NCBI GenBank assembly: GCA_902772945.1
Contig: CACYCU010000037.1
Location: 1-6,650 of the forward strand
DNA: 6,650 bases
Direction of reading: 5' to 3'
Source: an uncultured bacterium
GTDB taxonomy: Bacteria; Cyanobacteriota; Vampirovibrionia; Gastranaerophilales; Gastranaerophilaceae
Shown here: piece after piece, positions 1 through 5,649 of the stretch
Position numbering within the stretch: position 1 is the first letter of the stretch
Layout: each line of letters begins with the position of its first letter
The notes under the pieces: model-generated
The model's input: only the letters and a program-made list of their open reading frames with translations
Database searches by the model: none
What the model was told of the DNA's origin: nothing
Made by a program: the position numbers and the translations under genes

Positions 1-59
1 ATAATTCTGTATGTAGGTTGTTTTTTTGCACCTAATCTTTTTAATCTGATTTTTAACAT
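1..59 (-). CDS. rpsP: 30S ribosomal protein S16, N-terminal fragment (partial, cut by window start)
   Basis: Read on the minus strand from the ATG at 59-57, the frame gives MLKIRLKRLGAKKQPTYRI and then runs off the window edge. This matches the highly conserved start of bacterial S16 (M-x-KIRL-x-RLGAKK-x-P-x-YRI), a small protein of the 30S subunit that binds 16S rRNA and is needed for subunit assembly. Only 19 of the usual 80-90 residues are present, so the rest lies outside the window. The start is supported by a purine-rich Shine-Dalgarno AAGGA at 72-68, eight bases before the ATG. The gene is divergent from secA, with about 356 bases between the two start codons. In many bacteria rpsP heads an operon with a KH-domain protein, rimM, trmD and rplS; whether that holds here cannot be seen. 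Confidence 0.9.
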   Translation of the reverse strand, partial: MLKIRLKRLGAKKQPTYRI

Positions 60-67
60 TTTGTTTT

Positions 68-74
68 TCCTTCT
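68..74 (-). promoter_or_regulatory. Ribosome binding site of rpsP
   Basis: The minus-strand sequence AGAAGGA at 74-68 contains a good Shine-Dalgarno core (AAGGA), eight bases upstream of the rpsP ATG at 59. It decides the start codon and is what makes the short S16 fragment at the window edge convincing. Confidence 0.75.
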
Positions 75-87
75 TAATTTTCTTATA

Positions 88-157
88 CGACGGGCTTTCC
101 ACGGCAGCCGTACTGTGCAAATCCCTTGAATGGGGTTAAGAGGAATTACCTCATTCC
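88..157 (-). other. GC-rich hairpin-prone patch, possible rpsP leader RNA
   Basis: Positions 90-125 are about 60% G+C while the flanking non-coding DNA is strongly A/T-rich, and the patch encodes no supported peptide. It contains several self-complementary pairs. Positions 90-96 pair with 106-111 (ACGGGCT with AGCCGT, one bulged G). Positions 128-135 pair with 149-156 (GAATGGGG with CCTCATTC, one G-T). Two smaller hairpins, 140-143 with 149-152 and 142-146 with 153-157, compete with the latter. Lying 30-100 bases upstream of rpsP on its coding strand, it could be a 5' leader structure, but the strand is not proven. I do not recognise any known riboswitch, SRP RNA, RNase P RNA, 6S RNA or tmRNA core in it. 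Confidence 0.35.
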
Positions 158-202
158 TTGACTATCAAATCATGAACAATATTGAAATGCAAGTATTTTT
201 AA

Positions 203-326
203 AGTTTGGTAATAAGTAGGCAAGTTTGATAAGTTTGATAAGTTTTTATCGGTTAGTTGTATTGAAAAATTTTTTACTCTGACTGCTTTGATTAGCACTT
301 AACCTACTCCTCCTACTTATCAAACT
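203..326. repeat. Direct and inverted repeats built on AGTTTGATAAGT
   Basis: A 9-base unit AAGTTTGAT occurs twice in tandem at 222-239, followed by a degraded third copy at 240-248. As a result AGTTTGATAAGT occurs at 223-234 and 232-243. Its exact 12-base reverse complement ACTTATCAAACT lies at 315-326. The same right arm, extended to 312-326, also pairs with 203-220 (AGTTTG, three extra bases, then ATAAGTAGG). Inside, GGTTA (251-255) can pair with TAACC (300-304). The right arm can thus pair with any of three upstream copies. It could be a set of regulator binding sites in the rpsP-secA divergent region or a long-range RNA hairpin in a secA leader; the sequence alone does not decide. Confidence 0.6.
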
Positions 327-401
327 CATTCCAAATATAAATTTTTCCTTAAGATTCCGCAAAAATTTTTTGTCCATGTTAAAATTATTTCATAAGACTA
401 C

Positions 402-408
402 GGAGAGG
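402..408 (+). promoter_or_regulatory. Ribosome binding site of secA
   Basis: GGAGAGG at 402-408 is a strong Shine-Dalgarno match ending seven bases before the secA ATG at 416. It fixes the secA start. Confidence 0.85.
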
Positions 409-415
409 AAATTTA

Positions 416-3058
416 ATGATAAGTTTTTTATTAAAATTATTGGGCGACCCTAACGAAAGAAAAGTTAAAAGTATAATGGGCATAATTGAACATATAAATG
501 CTCTTGAACCACAGTTTGAAGCTATGACAGACGAAGAATTGAGAGCAAAAACTGACGAATTCAAAGAGATTTTGTCAAAGCGTCCTACATCAAAGGATTT
601 TAAAACAGACAGAAAGCTTGAAAAAGAAGCTTTAGATAAAATTTTGCCCGAAGCATTTGCAACTGTAAGAGAAGCCGGTAAACGTGTATTAAATATGCGT
701 CATTTTGATGTGCAACTTATCGGCGGATATTTTCTCCACAACGGTCACATCGCAGAAATGAGAACCGGTGAAGGTAAAACTCTTGTAGCAACACTGCCGG
801 CATATTTGAACGCCCTTACAGGCAAAGGGGTTCATGTAATCACTGTAAACGATTACCTCGCAAAACGTGACAGCGAATGGATGGGAAAAATTTATAAATT
901 TTTAGGTCTTTCCGTTGGAGTAATCCTATCCGGCGGAAGAACCGCAGATGATTTTGCCGCAAAAAAAGCGGCTTATGACTGCGATATCACCTACGGTACA
1001 AATAACGAATTCGGATTTGATTATTTACGTGACAATATGGCAGGAAGCCTTGAAATGCTAGTTCAAAGACCATATAATTATGCAATTATTGATGAAGTTG
1101 ACAGCATTTTGATTGATGAGGCAAGAACACCCCTTATCATTAGCGGACGACTTGAAAAATCAGCAGAAACTTACCAACTTATGGCAAAAATTGCTCCTCA
1201 GCTTGAAAAAATTAAAGATTACGAAGTTGATGAAAAAAACAAAAATATAATTTTAACTGAAGACGGAATAGACAAAGCCCAAGAACTTATCGGTATAAAA
1301 GATTTGTTTGATATAAATACACAATATGCTCATCACCTTCTTCAAGCGTTAAAAGCAAAAGAACTTTTTGTAAAAGATACTGACTATGTAATTCGAAACG
1401 GCGAAGTAATGATAGTTGATGAATTTACCGGCCGTTTGATGGAAGGAAGACGCTGGTCAGACGGCTTGCATCAAGCAATTGAAGCAAAAGAAGGTGTAAA
1501 AATCCAAGATGAAACCCAAACTCTTGCAAGCATAACTTTCCAAAATCTTTTCAGATTATATCCGAAATTATCGGGTATGACAGGTACTGCAATGACAGAA
1601 GAAGCTGAATTCGGAAAAATTTATAACCTTGAAGTCACTTCAATTCCGACAAATAAACCTGATATAAGAATAAATTATCCTGATATAATTTATAAAACAG
1701 AAAGAGCAAAATACAATGCTGTGGTTGAAGATATTATAAAAATGCACGAAGCGGGAAGACCTGTTTTAGTTGGCACAATAAGCATTGAAAAGTCAGAATA
1801 TGTATCCGAACTGTTAAAAAGAAAAGGAATTCCTCACCATGTTTTGAACGCAAAACATCACGAAAAAGAAGCATATATTATAGCTCAAGCAGGACGTGTA
1901 GGGGCAGTTACAATTGCAACCAATATGGCAGGTCGAGGTACTGATATTTTATTAGGCGGTAATGCTGAATTCTTGGCAAAAGAAATGCTTGATAATAAAG
2001 GAATCACTCCGGAAAGCGAAAATTATGAAGAAGAAAAGGAAGCTGCATTAAAAGCCGCAAGAGAAATAACAGAAGCAGAACATGCAAAAGTCGTTGAGGC
2101 AGGTGGACTTCACGTAATAGGTACAGAACGACACGAATCCCGACGTATAGATAACCAACTGAGAGGCCGTGCCGCACGTCAGGGAGACCCCGGTTCTACA
2201 AGATTTTTCTTATCGCTGGAAGACAATTTGATGAGAATTTTCGGCGGTGACAAAATTACTGCATTGATGAATATGCTTAATGTAGAAGAAGATTTAGCTA
2301 TTGAAAATGTCTTAATCACAAGACAAATCGAATCCGCACAAAAGAAAGTAGAAACATACCACTTTGACATAAGAAAATCTGTACTTGAATATGACGATGT
2401 TATGAATATTCAACGTGAAAAATTCTATGCACAAAGAAGAAAAGTTTTGGCAGGAGCTAATCTTTCAGAAGATATATATTATATGATAGAAAAAGAAATC
2501 GACAGATTATTAAGAAGTTATATTGCACCCGGAATGCATGTAGAAGAATATGTTTTTGAAGATTTGCAAACATTGATTAAAGAACTACACTCAATTGTTC
2601 CGCAACTATCAGGTGTTCAAGTTTCTGACATACAAGCATTGAGATTTGAACCTATGTATGACAAAATTAAAACTCTTGCACTTGATGCATACAAACAACA
2701 TGAAGAAGAAGTTGTTAATTTTTATAATCAAGTTGTTGCACAATATGATCCTGAAGCAGAACCTCAAGTTCCTTTCAGTGATGACAATGTAATCAGAAAT
2801 CTTGAAAAAGATATACTTCTTCGCGTTGTAGATAACAAATGGATTGACCATTTACATAATATTGATATGCTAAGAGAAGGCATCGGTCTTCGTGCATACG
2901 GTCAAAAAGATCCGCTTATTGAATACAAAAGAGAAGCATACGACCTGTTTAATAAAATGATGTATGAAATCCAAGGAGATACCGTAAAACATCTGTTCAG
3001 AACCAAGTTTGGAATACAAATTGTAGGCTCTGATGAAGGTCCGCAAGAAATGGCATAA
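416..3058 (+). CDS. secA: Protein translocase subunit SecA (preprotein translocase ATPase)
   Basis: SecA is the cytoplasmic ATPase motor that pushes unfolded preproteins through the SecYEG channel. The 880-residue protein is complete, with the domains in the usual order. NBD1 has Walker A MRTGEGKT (115-122), TVNDYLAKRD (143-152), YGTNNEFGFDYLRDNM (193-208) and Walker B DEVD (226-229) followed by SILIDEARTPLIISG. The preprotein cross-linking domain follows at roughly 235-385. NBD2 has TNMAGRGTDI (502-511) and the arginine-finger motif QLRGRAARQGDPGSTRF (581-597). The helical scaffold and wing domains follow, then the two-helix finger around 801-845 (WIDHLHNIDMLREGIGLR). The end, GSDEGPQEMA, lacks the SecB- and zinc-binding Cys/His tail of proteobacterial SecA; cyanobacterial-type SecA proteins also lack it. 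The start is fixed by GGAGAGG. The gene stands alone, divergent from rpsP and convergent with the GH13 gene only 7 bases away. Identification is certain; lineage is not. Confidence 0.98.
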   Translation: MISFLLKLLGDPNERKVKSIMGIIEHINALEPQFEAMTDEELRAKTDEFKEILSKRPTSKDFKTDRKLEKEALDKILPEAFATVREAGKRVLNMRHFDVQLIGGYFLHNGHIAEMRTGEGKTLVATLPAYLNALTGKGVHVITVNDYLAKRDSEWMGKIYKFLGLSVGVILSGGRTADDFAAKKAAYDCDITYGTNNEFGFDYLRDNMAGSLEMLVQRPYNYAIIDEVDSILIDEARTPLIISGRLEKSAETYQLMAKIAPQLEKIKDYEVDEKNKNIILTEDGIDKAQELIGIKDLFDINTQYAHHLLQALKAKELFVKDTDYVIRNGEVMIVDEFTGRLMEGRRWSDGLHQAIEAKEGVKIQDETQTLASITFQNLFRLYPKLSGMTGTAMTEEAEFGKIYNLEVTSIPTNKPDIRINYPDIIYKTERAKYNAVVEDIIKMHEAGRPVLVGTISIEKSEYVSELLKRKGIPHHVLNAKHHEKEAYIIAQAGRVGAVTIATNMAGRGTDILLGGNAEFLAKEMLDNKGITPESENYEEEKEAALKAAREITEAEHAKVVEAGGLHVIGTERHESRRIDNQLRGRAARQGDPGSTRFFLSLEDNLMRIFGGDKITALMNMLNVEEDLAIENVLITRQIESAQKKVETYHFDIRKSVLEYDDVMNIQREKFYAQRRKVLAGANLSEDIYYMIEKEIDRLLRSYIAPGMHVEEYVFEDLQTLIKELHSIVPQLSGVQVSDIQALRFEPMYDKIKTLALDAYKQHEEEVVNFYNQVVAQYDPEAEPQVPFSDDNVIRNLEKDILLRVVDNKWIDHLHNIDMLREGIGLRAYGQKDPLIEYKREAYDLFNKMMYEIQGDTVKHLFRTKFGIQIVGSDEGPQEMA

Positions 3059-3065
3059 AATTTCA

Positions 3066-4613
3066 TTATTTCACTTCAAAATTATCTAAAAACAAAACTT
3101 GAATTTCTCCGGGATTCAATTTTGTTTTTATGCTTCCATGCTCTATAGTCGGAATATTATCAATTTTTACCGGTATCGGAACAACTTTGTCAGACAATCT
3201 GGGAACTGAAACTTCCGCCAGTACCTGACTTCTAAAATCTATATTACCAATTACCACTATACTTTCATTATCAAAGCTTATTGCATAGGCAAATACATTT
3301 GACAAATTAGTTTTCATAGGTACAAATTTTCCATTATTTAATATTTTTGAAAATTGTCTTTTTACTCCGTTACTTATAATAAAATCTTTCAACAGTTCCG
3401 AATTGCTTCCGCCCGGTTGTCTTGAAAAATTAAATATATCTATTTTACCTCTGTGAACAAAATACGTATCATCATCAGTATAAGTTTTTTGAGCTTCTTT
3501 ATTTCCATACATGTATAAATAATTGTCACCGGTATCAAAACCGTCAACAAAATAGGAATTTACAGGCAAAGTCGCATTTAGCCAAATTATCATATTTGAA
3601 AATCCAGGACCATTTATTACAATAGGACTCATTTCATCATGAGTTGAAAAACTGCCTATCACAGCCTTTGGTTCTGAGAATTTTGATAAGTTTGATTTCG
3701 TCGTTAAAATTAAGTTCGTAAACTCTTTTGCCGTTTTAAAATCTTTTAAATTAAAGAAACTGCCATAATATCCGTCAAAACCGGCTTCCAACAATTTGTC
3801 ATACGGTGTAAAGGTCATACCTTGAATTACAGGTTCTGTCCAGCTTTCTGAAGATTCTGCAAGCCATAAAAATTGCGGATCTTGTGTTCTTGAATAAGAA
3901 ATCAAACTATTCCAAAAACTTGCAGGTTTTGAAGTTGCAACATCTGCTCTTATACCGTCAGCACCCAAATTTATCACCATGTCTACAAATTCTTTATAAA
4001 TATTATAAACTTCAGTATTTATATTTTTTTCATCACCCGCATTCAAAAGTCTTACATCTGTCCAATCAGAAGGGACAAGAGGCTGGCCGGATTTATCTTT
4101 CATGAACAATTCCGGTCTTTCCATATATAAGTCATAAGAACCGCAAGATGGCAAATCAATGATTACTCTGATGTTTTTTTTATGAGCTTCTTCAATAAAC
4201 TTCATAGCTTGACTTTTAGAAGATAAAGGACTATTAATATCAACTAACTGAGGGTTAATTGAATTAAAGCCTGAAGCTGCGTACAAAGATCCTGCAGTGC
4301 CAAGAGCCTTTGTTTTCCCTACCGGAGTAATAGGCAAAATATGAATCGTGTTAATGCCTTTTTGACTCAATTCTTTTAACTTCGGAATTGCATTTAAAAA
4401 ATTACCGCTTGTTTCATTTTCATCAAATTCAATTATACCGTCTTTATTAATATCATTTGCACCAAAAGTTCTCATATTTATTTCATATATTATGGCTGAA
4501 TTTTCTAAAAACAATCTTCTTAAGTCATTTACCCATACATCTGAAGAAAATGCACATTGTGAAAAAAACATTAAAGTTAAAACAAGTGTGTAAATTTTAT
4601 TTTTCAATTTCAT
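3066..4613 (-). CDS. Secreted GH13 alpha-amylase-family protein, divergent active-site region I
   Basis: Proteins of this family cleave or transfer alpha-1,4/1,6-glucosidic bonds in starch- or glycogen-like glucans. The chosen start (ATG at 4613-4611, 515 residues) follows a G-rich ribosome site (GGGGG, 4623-4619). It opens with a Sec signal peptide, MKLKNK then a hydrophobic stretch, with likely cleavage in CAFSSD near residue 24; the Cys is not in a lipobox. An in-frame ATG at 4652 would bury the signal peptide and has no ribosome site. The barrel begins YEINMRTF (43-50). It is followed by a calcium-loop-like DINKDGIIEFDE (54-65), where many GH13 enzymes carry DxNxDG. Region II GADGIRADVA (217-226) gives nucleophile D224, region III WLAESSES gives acid/base E253, and region IV STHDE gives D326. 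Region I keeps D153 (IIDLPSCG) but lacks the usual Asn-His. The C-terminal part looks like the family's beta domain. Substrate and subfamily are not assigned. Confidence 0.85.
   Translation of the reverse strand: MKLKNKIYTLVLTLMFFSQCAFSSDVWVNDLRRLFLENSAIIYEINMRTFGANDINKDGIIEFDENETSGNFLNAIPKLKELSQKGINTIHILPITPVGKTKALGTAGSLYAASGFNSINPQLVDINSPLSSKSQAMKFIEEAHKKNIRVIIDLPSCGSYDLYMERPELFMKDKSGQPLVPSDWTDVRLLNAGDEKNINTEVYNIYKEFVDMVINLGADGIRADVATSKPASFWNSLISYSRTQDPQFLWLAESSESWTEPVIQGMTFTPYDKLLEAGFDGYYGSFFNLKDFKTAKEFTNLILTTKSNLSKFSEPKAVIGSFSTHDEMSPIVINGPGFSNMIIWLNATLPVNSYFVDGFDTGDNYLYMYGNKEAQKTYTDDDTYFVHRGKIDIFNFSRQPGGSNSELLKDFIISNGVKRQFSKILNNGKFVPMKTNLSNVFAYAISFDNESIVVIGNIDFRSQVLAEVSVPRLSDKVVPIPVKIDNIPTIEHGSIKTKLNPGEIQVLFLDNFEVK
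3087..3130. terminator. Bidirectional terminator-like hairpin, inside the 3' end of the GH13 gene
   Basis: TAAAAACAAAA (3087-3097) and TTGAAT (3099-3104) pair perfectly with ATTCAA (3114-3119) and TTTTGTTTTTA (3120-3130). This gives 17 base pairs with a single bulged C at 3098 and a 9-base loop at 3105-3113. Read on the plus strand, the short TTGAAT/ATTCAA stem is followed by the T-rich run TTTTGTTTTT, the arrangement of an intrinsic terminator about 30-70 bases after the secA stop. The minus strand shows the mirror image, with the T-tract still 19 bases upstream of the GH13 stop codon. The stem is A/T-rich, so its strength is uncertain. No other candidate terminator lies between the two convergent genes, which are only 7 bases apart. 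Confidence 0.6.
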
Positions 4614-4630
4614 ATCTGCCCCCTTTTGGT

Positions 4631-4659
4631 ATGCTAACAAATAATTTAACATTTTGCAA
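4631..4659 (-). promoter_or_regulatory. Possible promoter of the GH13 gene, sharing its -35 with the kinase promoter
   Basis: TTTGCAAA at 4653-4660 is palindromic, so TTGCAA reads as a -35 on both strands. On the minus strand it is followed after 17 bases by TAGCAT (4636-4631), a 4-of-6 match to the -10 consensus. Transcription would start near 4624, leaving a leader of about 10 bases that just includes the G-rich ribosome site. The weak -10 makes this tentative. An alternative minus-strand -10, TATAAA at 4675-4670, has no -35. Confidence 0.3.
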
Positions 4660-4681
4660 ATTCACAACTTTTATATATAAT
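4654..4681 (+). promoter_or_regulatory. Sigma-70-type promoter of the ROK kinase operon
   Basis: TTGCAA (4654-4659) and a perfect TATAAT (4676-4681) are separated by 16 bases. Transcription would start near A4688 or A4690, and the kinase ATG is at 4690. The message is therefore predicted to have a leader of zero to two bases. No Shine-Dalgarno sequence is present between the -10 box and the ATG. Confidence 0.65.
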
Positions 4682-4689
4682 CTAACTAT

Positions 4690-5649
4690 ATGAAAAAATA
4701 TTCAATTGGAATAGATCTTGGCGGAACAAAAATTCTAACGGCCCTTATAAACAGAGAGAATGGGGAAGTCACTGGTCTTGTAAAAAAGAAAACCAAAAAA
4801 GATAAAGGTCCTCAAAATATAGAAAGAAAATTAATTGATGGAATTTCTGAGTTAATTGAAACTCTAAATATTGATTTATCTAATATTAGTTCCATAGGTA
4901 TTGGCTCTGCCGGACAAATTGACAGAAAAAACGGTATTATAATAGGAGCACCAAATCTGGATTGCTTTGATTTTAATATAAAAGAAATTTTAACAGAAAA
5001 ATTTTCACTGCCGGTATTTCTTGGAAATGATGTAGAAACTGCAGCAATTGCGGAACATAGATTTGGAGCGGGAAAAAATTTCGATGATTTCGTATGTATT
5101 TTTGTCGGAACAGGTGTTGGCTCGTGCATAATAAAAAATAATAATATCATATACGGTCATACAGGTACTGCCGGCGAAATAGGACATACCATCGTCGACT
5201 TGAACGGAAGACCTTGTGCATGTGGTGCACACGGATGTTTGGAAGCATATGCATCTCGTTCCGCTATAGAAACAAGACTTGAAGGAGCTTTAAGAAAAGG
5301 GCGGTATTCTTGTATAATGGAATATCTTGAAGAAGGAAAATCAATAACATCAAGTATGATAAAGAAATCAATTGACAGAAATGACGAATTAGTTCTACAA
5401 TGCGTTAACGAAGCTTCCGAATATTTATCTGGCGGAATTGCAAGTATTATCAATTTCATCAACCCTGAGCTTATAGTATTAGGCGGTGGTCTAATTGATG
5501 CAGTAGATTATTTTTATCAAGAAACAATAAAAAAAGCTAAACTAAAATCCCTTCCTGTTCCGTCGAAAGAAATAAAATTTAAAAAAGCAAAATTGGGGGA
5601 TTATTCAGGAGTAATCGGGGCAGCTTTTTTAGAGGACAGAGTATTATGA
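4690..5649 (+). CDS. ROK-family sugar kinase, probable glucokinase
   Basis: ROK kinases phosphorylate a free sugar with ATP; in this subgroup glucose to glucose-6-phosphate is most likely, with N-acetylmannosamine or fructose as alternatives. The 319-residue protein has the usual length and motifs. The phosphate-1 loop is IGIDLGGTK (6-14), the catalytic aspartate D114 is in LGNDVETAA, and the phosphate-2 motif is FVGTGVGS (138-145). The ExGH signature is at 163-166 (EIGH), and the ROK zinc site CACGAHGC supplies C176, C178 and C183, with H166 as the fourth ligand. An adenosine-site glycine motif IVLGGGL lies near 262-268. It has no signal peptide, so it is cytoplasmic. The start is fixed because IGIDLGGTK begins at residue 6, yet there is no ribosome site before it and a TATAAT ends eight bases upstream, which implies a leaderless message. 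The stop overlaps the next gene by 4 bases. It is divergent from the GH13 gene. The ROK family is sure, the sugar is not. Confidence 0.93.
   Translation: MKKYSIGIDLGGTKILTALINRENGEVTGLVKKKTKKDKGPQNIERKLIDGISELIETLNIDLSNISSIGIGSAGQIDRKNGIIIGAPNLDCFDFNIKEILTEKFSLPVFLGNDVETAAIAEHRFGAGKNFDDFVCIFVGTGVGSCIIKNNNIIYGHTGTAGEIGHTIVDLNGRPCACGAHGCLEAYASRSAIETRLEGALRKGRYSCIMEYLEEGKSITSSMIKKSIDRNDELVLQCVNEASEYLSGGIASIINFINPELIVLGGGLIDAVDYFYQETIKKAKLKSLPVPSKEIKFKKAKLGDYSGVIGAAFLEDRVL
5631..5636 (+). promoter_or_regulatory. Ribosome binding site of the GT9 gene, inside the kinase gene
   Basis: AGAGGA at 5631-5636 lies nine bases before the ATG at 5646 and within the last codons of the kinase gene. Together with the ATGA stop-start overlap (5646-5649), it supports the GT9 start and indicates translational coupling. 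Confidence 0.65.

Larger units (their letters stand above)
60..415. other. Divergent intergenic region between rpsP and secA
   Basis: No protein gene is supported in these 356 bases; all frames are short and without a ribosome binding site. It must hold the promoters of both flanking genes, but no sigma-70 promoter stands out. For secA, a TAAAAT at 380-385 is a fair -10 without a good -35, and TTGATA (235-240) with TGTATT (258-263) at 17-base spacing is a weaker alternative. For rpsP, TATAAG on the minus strand at 87-82 lacks a good -35. Two structured parts are listed separately: a GC-rich hairpin-prone patch (about 88-157) and a repeat cluster (203-326). The rest is A/T-rich filler, notably 331-373. 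Confidence 0.7.

Noticed and set aside
88..120. Resemblance of the GTACGG and GGAAAG pieces on the minus strand to group II intron domain V.
   Set aside because: The fixed domain V stem, bulge and terminal loop cannot be drawn, and no intron or reverse transcriptase is nearby.
172..219. A 15-codon frame (ATG at 172, stop at 217-219) upstream of secA that could be a SecM-like leader peptide.
   Set aside because: No ribosome binding site, no arrest-like motif, no signal sequence, and almost 200 bases from secA.
2179..2851. Minus-strand open frames inside secA (2179-2370, 2609-2851).
   Set aside because: Low-complexity shadows of secA with no start signals.
3681..3697. Another TTGATAAGTTTGAT-like stretch matching the repeat upstream of secA.
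   Set aside because: It lies in codons for a plain Lys-Ser-Asn-Leu-Ser-Lys segment of the GH13 gene and has no inverted partner; best explained by A/T-rich coding chance.
4614..4652. Longer GH13 start at the in-frame ATG 4652-4650, adding 13 residues.
   Set aside because: It has no ribosome site and would place polar residues ahead of a normal signal peptide that begins at the ATG at 4613.
4457..4693. Plus-strand frame across the GH13 start and the divergent promoter, running into the kinase ATG.
   Set aside because: Antisense to the GH13 signal peptide, no ribosome site, no recognisable product.
5157..5462. Long open frames on the opposite strand of the kinase gene (also 4812-5150 and 5005-5232).
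   Set aside because: They are antisense shadows of a gene with clear family motifs, lack ribosome sites and give no recognisable protein.
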